A stretch of DNA of 64,000 nucleotides. Source: Ophiobolus disseminans. Taxonomy: Eukaryota > Ascomycota > Dothideomycetes > Pleosporales > Phaeosphaeriaceae. The stretch spans positions 954,911 to 1,018,910 of the forward strand of contig MU006217.1 of NCBI GenBank assembly GCA_010093685.1. Direction: 5' to 3'. Shown here piece by piece: positions 20,202-30,441 of this stretch; positions within the stretch are counted from its first letter, which is position 1, and the number at the start of each line of letters is the position of its first letter. Position numbers and translations under genes: made by a program. The notes beneath the pieces are model-generated. The model saw nothing but the letters and a program-made list of their open reading frames with translations. It had not been told where the DNA came from and made no database searches.

Positions 20202-20863
20202 GATGGTGGGGTAGAGTGTGTGGATATATGTTGGTGCGGATTTCCAAGGTTCAGCATGCGTTCGGGATAGTACCTAGGTATGGAAGGTTGAACGGAGTTT
20301 ACGGATGAGTAAGGTAGTTTCTTGGAGCTGGGAGTCTGAAGTTTGTCATGGTCTAATGGTGTTGTACGAACGCCCGGCATGATGTCGGCGCTGTGCACGG
20401 ACCAATAAGCTTCGTAATGAGACGATTCACCCTAGAGTTCCTACATCCCCGCCGTACGATCAGATGTACGATGAATCGTACATAGCAGCACCAATTGTGC
20501 ACCGCCATCTACCTCGTCAAACTCTCAACTAGATCGATTCAAGCCACATTTGGTGTTTAGTTCGACGATTTAAATTTTGCTTTGAAATCAGGGCGTAACA
20601 TCCGACAGGACGCCCCTCCCGAGAACAGGAAACCACCAATGGAGGCGCACTCACAGATGCGCCATGTAGGACTATTGCTTCACACGGGCAGTATCTCGCA
20701 GGTGGCCCCTGGTTGGTAAGTTTTCGAGGTGGTCTACAGCTGGATCCATACTTCGTTGGCAAGGCATAAAAGTCGCCGTTATCCGCCTTGGGGTCAGCAA
20801 CACAAACACATCATTCGGATCCTCATCAGTCGAACTTCACTTTCTACGCCATTAAGCCTTACA
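20202..20863. promoter_or_regulatory. Divergent intergenic region
   Basis: This 662-bp region separates the divergent DUF7704-like and MDR oxidoreductase genes. No repeat or clear site was found. Confidence 0.45.
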
Positions 20864-21979
20864 ATGTCCTCTAACTCGATCAAACTCAATACCAGCTCGA
20901 CACCTGAGCAGGCAGGTCGCTGGGTAGTCACGAAGCATGGCCCTCCGTCTGTTCTCAAATGGGAGCCCGTGGACCTCTCCTCGCTCGATCCCGACAGAAA
21001 TCTCGAAGGCAAAGGTGTCCTCGTCCGCATCATCGTCGCAGGAATCGCAGGCGTGGACAACATTCAACGTGTAGGCGGCTATCCTGATCCCAGGTGCAAG
21101 ACGCCCGGATACACCACGGGATATGATATTGTTGGCGAGATCGTCAGCGTTGGAAAATCGGTTCCCAAGGAAATTGGGCTGCATGTTGGTGACCGCGTCG
21201 CCTCCTTGTGCATGTTCGGTGCGCATGCCACCCACATCCTGCTACCGTACGACGAGGTGATGCGCCTTGAAAAGACCGATGATCCGATCAAGATTGGCGC
21301 CCTCCCGCTCAATTACATGACTGCCTGGGGCATGCTGAAGCACAGCGGCGTACATCTACCTCCTGGATCGACCATCTTGATCGGTTCTGCAAGCGGTGGG
21401 CTGGGCACGGCCATGGCTCAGCTGGTCACTGCCTTCAAAATGGACCTCAAGATGATTGGTACTTGCTCGCCCTCCAAGTTCGACTACGTCCGTTCCCTCG
21501 GCGTGCAGCCCATCGATCGCACCGCGCCCGACATTGTAGAGCAAGTCCTCAAGCTCACCAACGGACAAGGCGTCGACGTTGCGTACGACCCAGTTGGCAG
21601 CAAAGAAAGCAGCCAAAACAGCAGTGCAGCAGCCAAGCCCGAAACCGGAAGAGTGGTCGTAGTCGGCGTCATGGACAGCATCGCCAGCGACGGAAGCGGA
21701 ATGTCGAAGAACCCACAGGAAGTTTTCGCAGAGATACTCCAGCCGCCGCGCATCACTTTCTGGGCGCTGGATACTAGTTTCTTCAAGAAACCTGAGATTG
21801 CGGAGTTCTACGCTGTCGTGGACAAGGTTCGAAGCGGAGCGCTGAATCCTGTCGTGTTCAAGTCGCTGCGGTTGAGTCAGGGCGTGGAGGCACATGAGCT
21901 GCTTGTGAATGGAAGTTCGGTCAAGGGCAAGATGCTGTTTATTGTGGAAGAGGCGCTGGCGGCTCAGCATGGAATTTAA
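20864..21979 (+). CDS. MDR-family (quinone oxidoreductase-like) dehydrogenase
   Basis: Intronless, 371 residues. Medium-chain dehydrogenase/reductase with an N-terminal GroES-like domain (HGPPSVLKWEPVDL, GYDIVGEIVSVGK, GDRVASLCMFGAHATH) and a Rossmann domain whose nucleotide loop reads SASGGLGTAMAQ, typical of NADPH-binding, zinc-free quinone reductases. GQGVDVAYDPVG follows. The catalytic zinc ligands of alcohol dehydrogenases are absent. I chose the ATG at 20864; an upstream in-frame ATG at 20729 adds a non-homologous leader. It probably reduces quinones or enones, but the substrate is not predictable. It is the last housekeeping-type gene before the accessory stretch. Confidence 0.88.
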   Translation: MSSNSIKLNTSSTPEQAGRWVVTKHGPPSVLKWEPVDLSSLDPDRNLEGKGVLVRIIVAGIAGVDNIQRVGGYPDPRCKTPGYTTGYDIVGEIVSVGKSVPKEIGLHVGDRVASLCMFGAHATHILLPYDEVMRLEKTDDPIKIGALPLNYMTAWGMLKHSGVHLPPGSTILIGSASGGLGTAMAQLVTAFKMDLKMIGTCSPSKFDYVRSLGVQPIDRTAPDIVEQVLKLTNGQGVDVAYDPVGSKESSQNSSAAAKPETGRVVVVGVMDSIASDGSGMSKNPQEVFAEILQPPRITFWALDTSFFKKPEIAEFYAVVDKVRSGALNPVVFKSLRLSQGVEAHELLVNGSSVKGKMLFIVEEALAAQHGI

Positions 21980-22468
21980 TTGCCATGTCAGTGGTAGATA
22001 ATCGTTGTTGCTCTGTTATCGACACGATACACTGCATAAATCTGATAAAATCCTCAGTGAAAATCTCTAGGCTCGGCTTTAGCGAACGCAATTTATTACC
22101 CTTCTTAATGTTACATATATGTACTACCCTCTGAAGTATGCGAGCAAACACACGTCGGTAAGTCTTGAAAGCCAGAAAGAAAAATCAGGCGTGGCGACTA
22201 CATCTACGTATGTAAGAGTTGTTATAAATTTTCAAAAATCTCTGGATATATTTAGGATAGCGTATTCTTCTTTCCCGCTTTCGCGGCTTATCAAGAGATA
22301 CAGACGTCATTTGAGGTTCATATCTTGAATTTGACACTCGGTGCCAGGCGAGCGGAGCATGTAGCCCTTATTTCCGGCTGTGAACTCAGGTACAGTTAGT
22401 GGCACGCCTTCTGGGCGCTTAGTGTGAAATGAGAACTTGATGTGCTGGAAATGTGGAAAGCCATCGAA
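21980..22468. other. AT-rich intergenic region, no gene seen
   Basis: This 489-bp region lies between the MDR gene and the broken exonuclease-like gene. It is AT-rich and without repeats or motifs I can support. Confidence 0.5.
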
Positions 22469-23930
22469 TTACACATCCACTTCAGTATCTGAGGACTTAT
22501 TCACGGTGATAACTACGGCTTCTCTTCTTGCGGGAGAATGATATACCATGTCAAACGCAGACAATGAGATAGCCCTACGTAGTAGAACTCCAGGTTTCGA
22601 GTATTCGGGTTGGGGTACACCTTTCTTGTCTTCGAGAACCTCTTGGTTGACATAGAGTGCCATGAACTCTAGATTTTCTTGCATTGTGGAATGTCGGGGC
22701 TTCCAGAGCGGTGCACAATCGACATAATGTTCGTATGCGCTGTCTTCATCGTATATGATTTCTTTACAGCTATAGCGAAAGAGAATTGGTTCTGCATCTA
22801 GCTTGATCTGCGTTGCGTCGTGCTGAAATTGGTGTTTTCCCAATCCTTCTTGGGTGGGCGTAGACGTGAGAGCTCCTTTGCATGAAGCACAATTGTAGTT
22901 CGTAGGGGTCTTGTATGATATCGTGAATTTGAAGAATAAAGCGAGTAGTTCTTCTGCATCGATGTAGTCCTTGGCGATCCTCGTTGCTTCGACACGCGTG
23001 ATGAGTTGAGGGGGCCTGCGTAGCATCATTCTTGGTGGTGCATATGACGGATGTAGGTAGTGGGATGAAGACAGAATTGTCGAGAAGATGACGCACGTGT
23101 GCTCTAGCCCAGACCTATATAAGCTCGGTCGCTGAACTTTCGATGTAGAATTGTCGAGGTCGTTAACTTGTATTGCTTTATCTGGATTGATGGTGTTGAG
23201 AAGCGCGATGAGGTAGGAAATAATAACAACAGAGGCTTGTGGGAGACCGCGGAGGACGCCGTATAGTGAATGATAGACTAGGAAACTTTCTTAGTACTGT
23301 AGTCTTACTCCCATCATGAGTCTCATGTGATATTTCGCTTGTTCCTTCTCTGTCCCATTTCCTTCATTGTGACTGTCCGCGGAGAATGCGACCCGGGCTA
23401 TAGTGGTCACATCGTTTATCGCCCCAGTTCACTACAAGGGCTGTGGTTTCATCAAAGCCAATGGACGCTGGCTTTGACTGTATCTCGTCCATCGTGAGGC
23501 CCTGGTAGGAATCGTTCTTGTACACCGTTCTTAGGTAAGATAGCAACGTCTGGATTGGTCTGCCTTTTGTTGTTGCAGCTCTGCTCTTGACAATGCCCTC
23601 TGCAAGGCTCCTAAGAATGGGGAAGCCAGGATACTTGATCAAGGCGTTGAGTCTGCGGGAAGGATCCTCCAGATTGACTATTCCAATCTGATATGGAATA
23701 GCAACAAATCCAGTAGTAGTGACAACGATGCCCTCTACATCCACAAACCAGATGTTCTTCTCTGGGTACGCACCATGGAGCGGTGACAGGCGAGTCAATA
23801 TCGTCTCTCGTGCGCCTGAATTGCGTCCTTGAGGCCTAGCCCAAACGATGTCTTCATTATCTTGAACTCGTGTGTCCGGTTGCTTTGGGTCGATTGACGG
23901 AATCTCAATACCGTTGTCGACCATATCCAT
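22469..23930 (-). pseudogene. Broken exonuclease-like (DEDD-type) gene
   Basis: Read on the minus strand, the first open part (23364-23930) starts MDMVDNGIEIP and contains WFVDVEGIVV, then PYQIGIVNL, an ExoI-type DxE motif of DEDD 3'-5' exonucleases. It stops at 23364. Sense-like coding continues one nucleotide out of phase, from about 23371 down to 22469. It is interrupted by a single in-frame TAA at 23291-23293 and includes LRGLPQASVVII and ALLNTINPDKA; the final part (22469-23029) is fully open. So at least one frameshift and one nonsense change are needed unless unusual introns exist; the only GTAAGA donor there would give an intron of about 35 nt. I favour a pseudogene, or a multi-exon gene that I cannot resolve. 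It adjoins the F-box-like cluster. Confidence 0.55.
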
Positions 23931-24504
23931 AACGCGTATGTAGTGAAGCTGGCAGAGTTGAAGTTAGCTATCAGCAGTGACGGGCGGTGCAACACTCTCG
24001 CAGTCGTATAAATAGCTGCATGATATCTTGTTATCCACGAGCCTCTCGGGCATGATGTCTTCGTCCTCTAAGGGCATTTGGCTGGCAGACGAATTGGTCG
24101 AGCTCCACTACGGCAAATAGCTGGGCAGGTTGCTCTGCCGACGTCATAGAGCATTTTCGGTCAAATAGATACTGTAACAAATCTCCTGTGTTAGTGAACC
24201 TCTCATAACCATAATTCCAATCTTGTGAGACGTTTTGTGTATTCTAGAACCCTGCGATTGGATAATGCTAAGGCGATATTTGTATTATAGGTCATTAAAG
24301 CATAAAAGGGGCGGGCTGAAGTGCGCGTGTAGTGTGCGCGCTGAGGGTAAGGATCTCAGGATGTGATGAGGGCATAGCGCGAGCCGCAAACCACTACGGT
24401 AGTGAGCAGTAAGAGGGTGCCTGTCGTTGAGAACCGACATCTCATGTGTCATTCAACGGTACCTTCAACTCAGTGTCTTCCATCATTGACGTCAAGCCAT
24501 AGAC
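23931..24504. other. Divergent intergenic region
   Basis: This 574-bp region lies between the divergent exonuclease-like remnant and the first F-box-like gene. There are no supported genes or repeats. Confidence 0.5.
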
Positions 24505-25557
24505 ATGCCTCAAAAGCGCCGGTCAAAGGAAACCGTCTTTCCATCGAAGCGTCAACGTCGCGCGACGTCACCCACGAAGGATTCCGAAACACCAGCGTTC
24601 TGCGTCAACAATAGCGCCATCACTCAGACACCGGGAACATCATTCTTTGAGTTGCCTCGAGAGCTCCGAGACCAGATCTATCACGAAGCCTTGGAAATCG
24701 GTGCAACGTTCGTGGTCAGCCTTCCCTTTACGCGTGGCCCACCCTACCAATTCAGAGTCGAGTATGGCGAGTGTCCCAACAAATGCCATGATAAGCCAAA
24801 ATCAAAGGACATCACCTGGTTGTTCACCAACAAGCAAATATTTCACGAAGGAAGTGAGCAATTCCAAAGAAATGCAACATGGACGTACCACAGTAAGGAG
24901 ACTAGGCGCGGCCGTTTGCACGCGAGATGGAGGCCATACCAGAAGCGGCGTCCAGAAAAGCAAAAAGGTCCTAGCTTTTTGATGATTCACAATGCGCAAT
25001 CCATCAATCTTGCTTGGGAGCTGGAGACACGTGCACGCTTGTACTTGAATCCTCAACTGAAACACCCGCGACAACCAGCAATTAAACAAAACAGTCGACG
25101 ATACAACAGACTGCATCTGTCGCAACCCGGAGACAAAGCCGCGCAATATACATGCAACGTTTCTATTGAATGTGACTCAGCAGATCTGCTACGCGACTTC
25201 TATAATAGGCTTACTGGGAGCTGTAGCCTCAGACGTATTTTTTTGAGACTCGAATTGTAATCCCATGCATACCACTGGTCCTTTCTTCAGAATAGTGCTG
25301 ATTGTATTTTCAATGTGGATCTACAACCTCTGGACACGCTAAGGCTCCCGAACCTCCGCTCACTGGAAGTGGCGGTTCAATTTGGCCAACACTTTAAAAG
25401 GGACCAGAGTTTGTTAGACAGTCTTTTGAGGAGCATAGGGCAAGTTGCAATGTCCAAGTTAGGTGAAGATATGGTACGGACTTATGGTACTCCTTATGTT
25501 CTAGAACGAGGGAGGTACGAGTGGCGTCTGACGTTCGAAAAAAGCGGGAGGAAGTAG
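24505..25557 (+). pseudogene. F-box-like (LPRELRD) paralogue A, interrupted by an in-frame stop
   Basis: First of four paralogues. The frame starts MPQKRRSKETV, has a basic leader, then FFELPRELRDQIYHEA (F-box-like helix), the block WLFTNKQIFHEGSEQFQRNA and later SLRRIFLRLEL. A TAA follows at 25258-25260. In the same phase the conserved third block of the family resumes (LQPLDTLRLPNLRSLEVAV) and runs to a stop at 25557. The spacing from the LRR block to the LQPLD block matches an uninterrupted paralogue, so the TAA is most simply a nonsense mutation (CAA to TAA would do it). A 39-nt GT-AG intron at 25257-25295 would also skip it but is very short. If translated, it gives a 251-residue truncated protein. 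Confidence 0.7.
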
Positions 25558-25940
25558 AGCGCCATTCAAGACACGTACAGCTTTGTCATAACAGAATACC
25601 GCTCTAGCAGTAAGGGAAAAGGCATCTTGGGCCTGCACGATGGTACTGTCCACAATGCGAGGAAATAGTTGGTGAAGTTGGCTCGCTGCTTTCACTACAG
25701 GTGCCTATGCTGTCAGTTAGAGTTCTCAACTCACAGTACGTGAGGGTGGTGACATGTTCAATCACAGCTAGTCACTCTCCTCTGGCTATAAAATACCACG
25801 CTGCACCAGAGGAAGATTTTCCGAAACACCGCAACCCATCATACCAAGCATCACGGCGAAATCAGTTGCAAAACAGATCAGCTAGACACGCAATTCCCCA
25901 ATAAGTCACAATAATGTTGAAACGCAAGGCATAATTTACC
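25558..25940. promoter_or_regulatory. Intergenic region between paralogues A and B
   Basis: This 383-bp region is the presumed promoter of paralogue B. An ATAAAATA-like element lies near 25790. Nothing else is seen. Confidence 0.45.
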
Positions 25941-26900
25941 ATGATTTCCAATCCAAAGCGCCGTCGACATATGACGAAGAAAGTAGTTTCTGAACCACCG
26001 CGGACTTCATTCTTTGATTTACCACGCGAGCTGCGCGATCAGATATATCACGAGGCTTGGGGCTCTACGAAACCAAAATTTGCGGTTGCTTTGCCAGAAA
26101 ATCCCTACAGCCAGATTGCAAAGGTTTGGTATGGGCAGCGTGAATGGTTATCGTCTGGTCACTCGCTTGATGACAAGCCACCAGAACGCAAGCGCGGCCG
26201 AAGAGACCGGCTCTGGTGCTTTTGGTTCCTTGGAAGCAAGCAGCTGTGTGTAGAAGCTCTTCAGCAGTTCCAGCGTGGCGCTACGTGGACCTTCATTGGT
26301 CGCGGTCGGGCCCCTCAATTGGAGAGAATGATCCGTGGTCGATGGACCGCCCCGTTCACTCGACAAATTGATCGAACATTGAATCCATACTTACTTACAC
26401 CAAGCGAAGCTATGGACATTTGCATTGAGAAGCCGCTTTTTATGATGACCTGCGGGGAGATAGATGGCCGTGGGAAGTCCGTCAAGCGCGTTGCATTCAA
26501 GCACAACGAAGTCTTGCCCCTTTTACCGTCGAATTTGATAAATCTACACCTGCACATAGACGTTGAAGCCTGTGGTGAGTGGGGCTCGGTAGACACTATC
26601 GACGTGGACTTCAAGCCCGTGCAAAAGCTCGATGTTCCTAACCTTCAGCAGCTGCGTTTTACGCTTCACTTCAACGACGCCTTCGCCCGCGACAACGATC
26701 TCACAATCGAATTCCAGAAGGCGATCACTCGAACTGGTATTGAGTTGTTGAGTGGAAGCGTGGTTGAGCGGTGCACGACGCCGTTGGCTACTGAGCCAGA
26801 GTACAGATATGCGTATATTTCTACGTTTACTCGGTCCCGGAAAGAGACATGTGCCGAGACTGGCATTGTGGAGATTGCCAGGAACTCTGCGTGCTGTTAG
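25941..26900 (+). CDS. F-box-like (LPRELRD) paralogue B
   Basis: Single exon, 319 residues, apparently intact. A basic leader precedes TSFFDLPRELRDQIYHEAW. Family blocks follow in order: the KPKFAVALP strand, SKQLCVEALQQFQRGATWT, a variable linker, a leucine-rich segment (LPSNLINLHLHIDV) and VQKLDVPNLQQLRFTLHF. Such proteins are common and often multicopy in Dothideomycetes. The N-terminal helix resembles an F-box, which would recruit Skp1 in an SCF ligase, but no substrate domain is recognised. It is in the same orientation as A and tail-to-tail with C. Confidence 0.8.
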   Translation: MISNPKRRRHMTKKVVSEPPRTSFFDLPRELRDQIYHEAWGSTKPKFAVALPENPYSQIAKVWYGQREWLSSGHSLDDKPPERKRGRRDRLWCFWFLGSKQLCVEALQQFQRGATWTFIGRGRAPQLERMIRGRWTAPFTRQIDRTLNPYLLTPSEAMDICIEKPLFMMTCGEIDGRGKSVKRVAFKHNEVLPLLPSNLINLHLHIDVEACGEWGSVDTIDVDFKPVQKLDVPNLQQLRFTLHFNDAFARDNDLTIEFQKAITRTGIELLSGSVVERCTTPLATEPEYRYAYISTFTRSRKETCAETGIVEIARNSACC

Positions 26901-27778
26901 TATGTTACAGCCGTATCTATGGTAGAACAGCTCAATCGAGGAGACTGACCAAATTGAATGACCGCTAATGAAGTAGAATAATAATGGAAAGTCTGCAAAA
27001 TTATGTACCTACGTGTGTGCAATAAGCTGATACATGCAAGCCTGTATAGATTCAAAGCCGGAGATTTCTTCGCTCGGTACTAGAACTTGTATCGACGTGA
27101 ATGCAATGAAATCAGTGAACATCAAACGTCGAGTTACATGAACATAGAACTTAGCGCATATCCAAACCTTTAGCCGAACGGAAACCGGCAATCTGCGCAC
27201 TATCAGTGTGCATACACAATGATCTACCCAACGACTCCTACCCGCTTCGTCCCACGCCGATACCAAGTTAGGTCAAACTGCTGGCGAGATTGCTCGATAG
27301 TGTCTGGAATAAGGAGCTCTTGCGAAAGCTGGGAGTAGATACACTATCCTGTCTGTATACAGTAAGAATTTCAAACAGCTATTTTATACGTAGATGTAGT
27401 CGTCAATCTTAGCGTTTTCTAGATTTCACGACTTGCTAAGAGAGGAGCTTATAGACTTGGTCGGAAACCTCGCACGACGTCGGGGCATCGGGTTAGAAAG
27501 TAGTGTGGATAATTTCTCTTTCCAAGGGTCACAGTGGATAGTGAGTGTTACGTGTAAGAGCAGTAATTAAAGTCACAATTCTCACAAAGTGCCCACGTGG
27601 TATCATTGGTCATTGACGTGGTTTTGTTCATTTCCGTGTCGTGAATGTTTTACCAAGCTAATGTTAGTACCTTGGTCCAACATGCCATGAATTCCTTCCC
27701 ATAAAGCTCATCTGCTTGATACCATGTCAACACTCTTTCATTTCCAGTCATCTCATGCGACCCTGATGCGCGTGGTCC
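26901..27778. other. Convergent intergenic region in the F-box-like cluster
   Basis: This 878-bp AT-rich interval lies between the convergent 3' ends of paralogues B and C. Short frames only; no transposon ends or repeats seen. Confidence 0.5.
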
Positions 27779-28732
27779 TCAAGACGGTCGAGCGTTCCCT
27801 CCAACGGTAGAACCACTCTTGACCTTCTTGAAATGGAAGTGATACTGGATAGTCTGTGGTTTTGGAACAGCGTGGAAGTCTACACCAGCTGCAGACGGCT
27901 GTCTGAGCAGATTAACGCATACCGCACCCGCTGCCCAAATCACAGCCGTCTCTACCATCTTATTGGCCACCAGGTGATTGTACAACTCGATATGAAGTTT
28001 CAGGTCTCTCAGCTTGGGGAGAGGGAAGCGGTCCAGGGGCTGCAAGGTTGCCTCGGCACGGGTTGCCGCATAGGACATCTCCTTTGCTCCTTCGTCGTAG
28101 AGGATGACCGATAGACGACGTAGGTTCGCAGCGGGTGGAAGGTTGCTTCTCAGACAGCGTAGGGGGTTGCTGGAGGCGATCTTGAGGCGCACTTGGCTGC
28201 GGCAAGTCTGGTTGTCTGCTTCGAGCTCGCAGTATTCGTGTAACAGAATGTGGTCGATATGCACGGTGTACGCGTTCCAGGGTGAAAGGAGCAATTTGGA
28301 TTTGCGAGAGAATGCGGGGTGGGTGCATCCTTTAGTAGTGGGTCGCGTCAATAAGGTCCAAGAAGATTGGCTTTGCAGCTGGTAGATGGCTTCCGCCAAC
28401 AGCCGTTTGCTGGCGAAGATCCATGGAGACCTGTTCTTGAACTTGCCCTTTGCAACAGCCAGAATCTGAGAGTCAACAGCTCCAGGGTACTCCACCTTGA
28501 AAGGATGAAAGGCGTAGTTTACCACAAATATGGGCTTGTGCTTCCACAGGTTGTCGTATACTATATCTCTCAATTCTCTAGGAAGCCGGAAGAATGGAAA
28601 GGTGGACCTCGAAGCCGATCGGTTGGGGATTGCAGATGCGCCAATCGTAGCAAGGCGCGAACCTGAAGGACCTGGGGGGTTGCGCTGTCGCTGTAGCTTT
28701 CCAGCCATTGCTGTACTGCCAAATGGTGCCAT
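27779..28732 (-). CDS. F-box-like (LPRELRD) paralogue C
   Basis: Single exon, 317 residues, apparently intact. After a basic low-complexity leader come FPFFRLPRELRDIVYDNLW, KPIFVVNYAFHPFKVEY, SKRLLAEAIYQLQSQSSWT, a leucine-rich block (LPPAANLRRLSVILYDEG) and LQPLDRFPLPKLRDLKLHI. Block order and spacing match paralogues A, B and D, which confirms common descent. Function is unknown; an F-box-like role is inferred only from the N-terminal helix. Confidence 0.8.
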   Translation of the reverse strand: MAPFGSTAMAGKLQRQRNPPGPSGSRLATIGASAIPNRSASRSTFPFFRLPRELRDIVYDNLWKHKPIFVVNYAFHPFKVEYPGAVDSQILAVAKGKFKNRSPWIFASKRLLAEAIYQLQSQSSWTLLTRPTTKGCTHPAFSRKSKLLLSPWNAYTVHIDHILLHEYCELEADNQTCRSQVRLKIASSNPLRCLRSNLPPAANLRRLSVILYDEGAKEMSYAATRAEATLQPLDRFPLPKLRDLKLHIELYNHLVANKMVETAVIWAAGAVCVNLLRQPSAAGVDFHAVPKPQTIQYHFHFKKVKSGSTVGGNARPS

Positions 28733-29127
28733 CCTGAGTGCTATGCTATGTCAGGCTATATCCAAATTCACAGACTGCATGGTTCTCACTAGACCAGAGA
28801 TAAACCAAAGCTTCGGAGGTTGATTTGCATTATGGGTGAAGTGATCTGAGAGTAAATAGAAAAGGGGAGTAGAAGGCTCTTAGCGGAGGCAGGCTTGCCA
28901 GCAACAACGTCACCGTAGCAACAACCTTTTCCGGCCGAACGCGTTGCTGTAGATCTTTGAGTAGTATTCGTCATGGCACCTATCGTTTGTTTTCTTGTTA
29001 TTAGCTCCATAGCTCCATAGCTCTAGCACCTTCCAAGCAGCTGTGCGCTAAGGATCATGACCACGACCAGAGCGCAGTGGGTAGTATCGATCAGCTGCGT
29101 TCATACCCGGCAGGGTGCCAGCGTCTC
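28733..29127. promoter_or_regulatory. Intergenic region between paralogues C and D
   Basis: This 395-bp region is the presumed promoter of paralogue C. A short direct repeat AGCTCCAT is found at about 29006-29021. Nothing else is supported. Confidence 0.45.
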
Positions 29128-30177
29128 CTATGTCGTTGTCCTTTGGGTTTTCGTAAAGCTGAATGTCCAACGAGCTTCCTCAGGCTTCGCAATTTCAACC
29201 TTCTCACTCCCCACACCACCAATCAACATCATTCCCAGCGCAGACAACTCCTCCCTCATTTTCTTGACCAGTGATTCGTTCTCCGAACCGACTTTCTCAA
29301 AATCGACAGTGAAGACCACATTCACCAAGCTTGGCACATGTAGCACTCTCAGAGGCCTCAAGTCTACCTCAATCGGCGCACCGATGCTCTCTTCGCATCC
29401 AAAGCTGACAAATCCAAACCCTATTTCGAGACGTCTAAGCTGGGGCTTTTCGGGGACGATGGAGCTTAAGAACTTGAGGCATGGCGTGTAGGTGTCGTAT
29501 AAGTCAATCTGGCTAATAAGAGTTCGCCCCGATGTGTTCATTTTGAAGAGCTCCTGCAATCGCTGCGATTCGAAACGCAGTGTTCGTGCCATCCATGGGA
29601 CGAGCAAGAAGTGACTCCATCGGCCGCTTAGTTTGACTTCATGTTCGTTCACCTGGTCGAAGCCGTCGTAATTCGATACCCAGGTGCATTGACGCTGGAA
29701 TTGTTCGATCGTCTCGTGCAAAAACTGTTTGCTGGCGCATATCCATGGCGCCATGGGAGGATTTCGGCTCTTTCTCTTCCTCTTTTTCATGATATCAACC
29801 CCGGTAATTTCCTCTACAAGTCTAACTGTCTCAATATCGCCCCTCAAAATTTCAAGGTCCTCAGACTCATCCTCCTCGACCGCATCACCGTAGTAAATCT
29901 TGAACTCGTGGCGACCATAGCGCACAACAAATGCATCTTTGGTTTTCCAAAGTTCATGGTATACAGAGTCTCTCAGCTCGCGGGGTAGAGTGAAGAATAA
30001 TGAAGTTTGTGCTGAAGTCGGAGAAGATGTGCTTTTTGAGCGCTTTGCTTTTGAGGCTGTTCCGTTCGGTGCTCTGCGCTTTTGGGAGGAACGTCGACGG
30101 TCCGTACCATTCTGCTGCGACTGCGGCGGCATGTTGAGAGCTTTCGTGAAAAGTTTCGTGGAGTATTGTGGTGCCAA
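29128..30177 (-). CDS. F-box-like (LPRELRD) paralogue D
   Basis: Single exon, 349 residues from the first ATG (a second in-frame ATG lies 15 codons later and may be the real start). A Ser/Lys/Arg-rich leader precedes SLFFTLPRELRDSVYHELW, then DAFVVRYGRHEFKIYYGD, SKQFLHETIEQFQRQCTWV, a leucine-rich block and LRPLRVLHVPSLVNVVFTV. It carries an acidic insertion (EEDESEDLEIL) that the other copies lack. It is in the same orientation as C. Function is unknown. Confidence 0.8.
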   Translation of the reverse strand: MAPQYSTKLFTKALNMPPQSQQNGTDRRRSSQKRRAPNGTASKAKRSKSTSSPTSAQTSLFFTLPRELRDSVYHELWKTKDAFVVRYGRHEFKIYYGDAVEEDESEDLEILRGDIETVRLVEEITGVDIMKKRKRKSRNPPMAPWICASKQFLHETIEQFQRQCTWVSNYDGFDQVNEHEVKLSGRWSHFLLVPWMARTLRFESQRLQELFKMNTSGRTLISQIDLYDTYTPCLKFLSSIVPEKPQLRRLEIGFGFVSFGCEESIGAPIEVDLRPLRVLHVPSLVNVVFTVDFEKVGSENESLVKKMREELSALGMMLIGGVGSEKVEIAKPEEARWTFSFTKTQRTTT

Positions 30178-30441
30178 AATAATGATGTGTTATGGGAGCA
30201 ATGGGAGATGCGCTTAGACTTAAGTGGCTTCCAAGGTTGTGAGGGCCAATGCGCTGGTGCCTGGACATGGGGGGCTAAACCGCGGCAACTCGCTTTGAAC
30301 TTTGGGCGACGGCCAGTCTCATTTTCGAACCCCACCATTTCCCTTCCTGCGTAAAAAGTCGTAGGCGCATTTGAATGACACTGCCGATCAATCAATACTG
30401 GAGCAATAGGTATGCCAGGTATATAGCCCAAGTCCCGTCCC

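Noticed and set aside
25235..25290. 56-nt GTATTT...TTCAG intron to rescue paralogue A
   Set aside because: Removing 56 nt shifts the frame away from the conserved downstream block, so it cannot rescue the gene.
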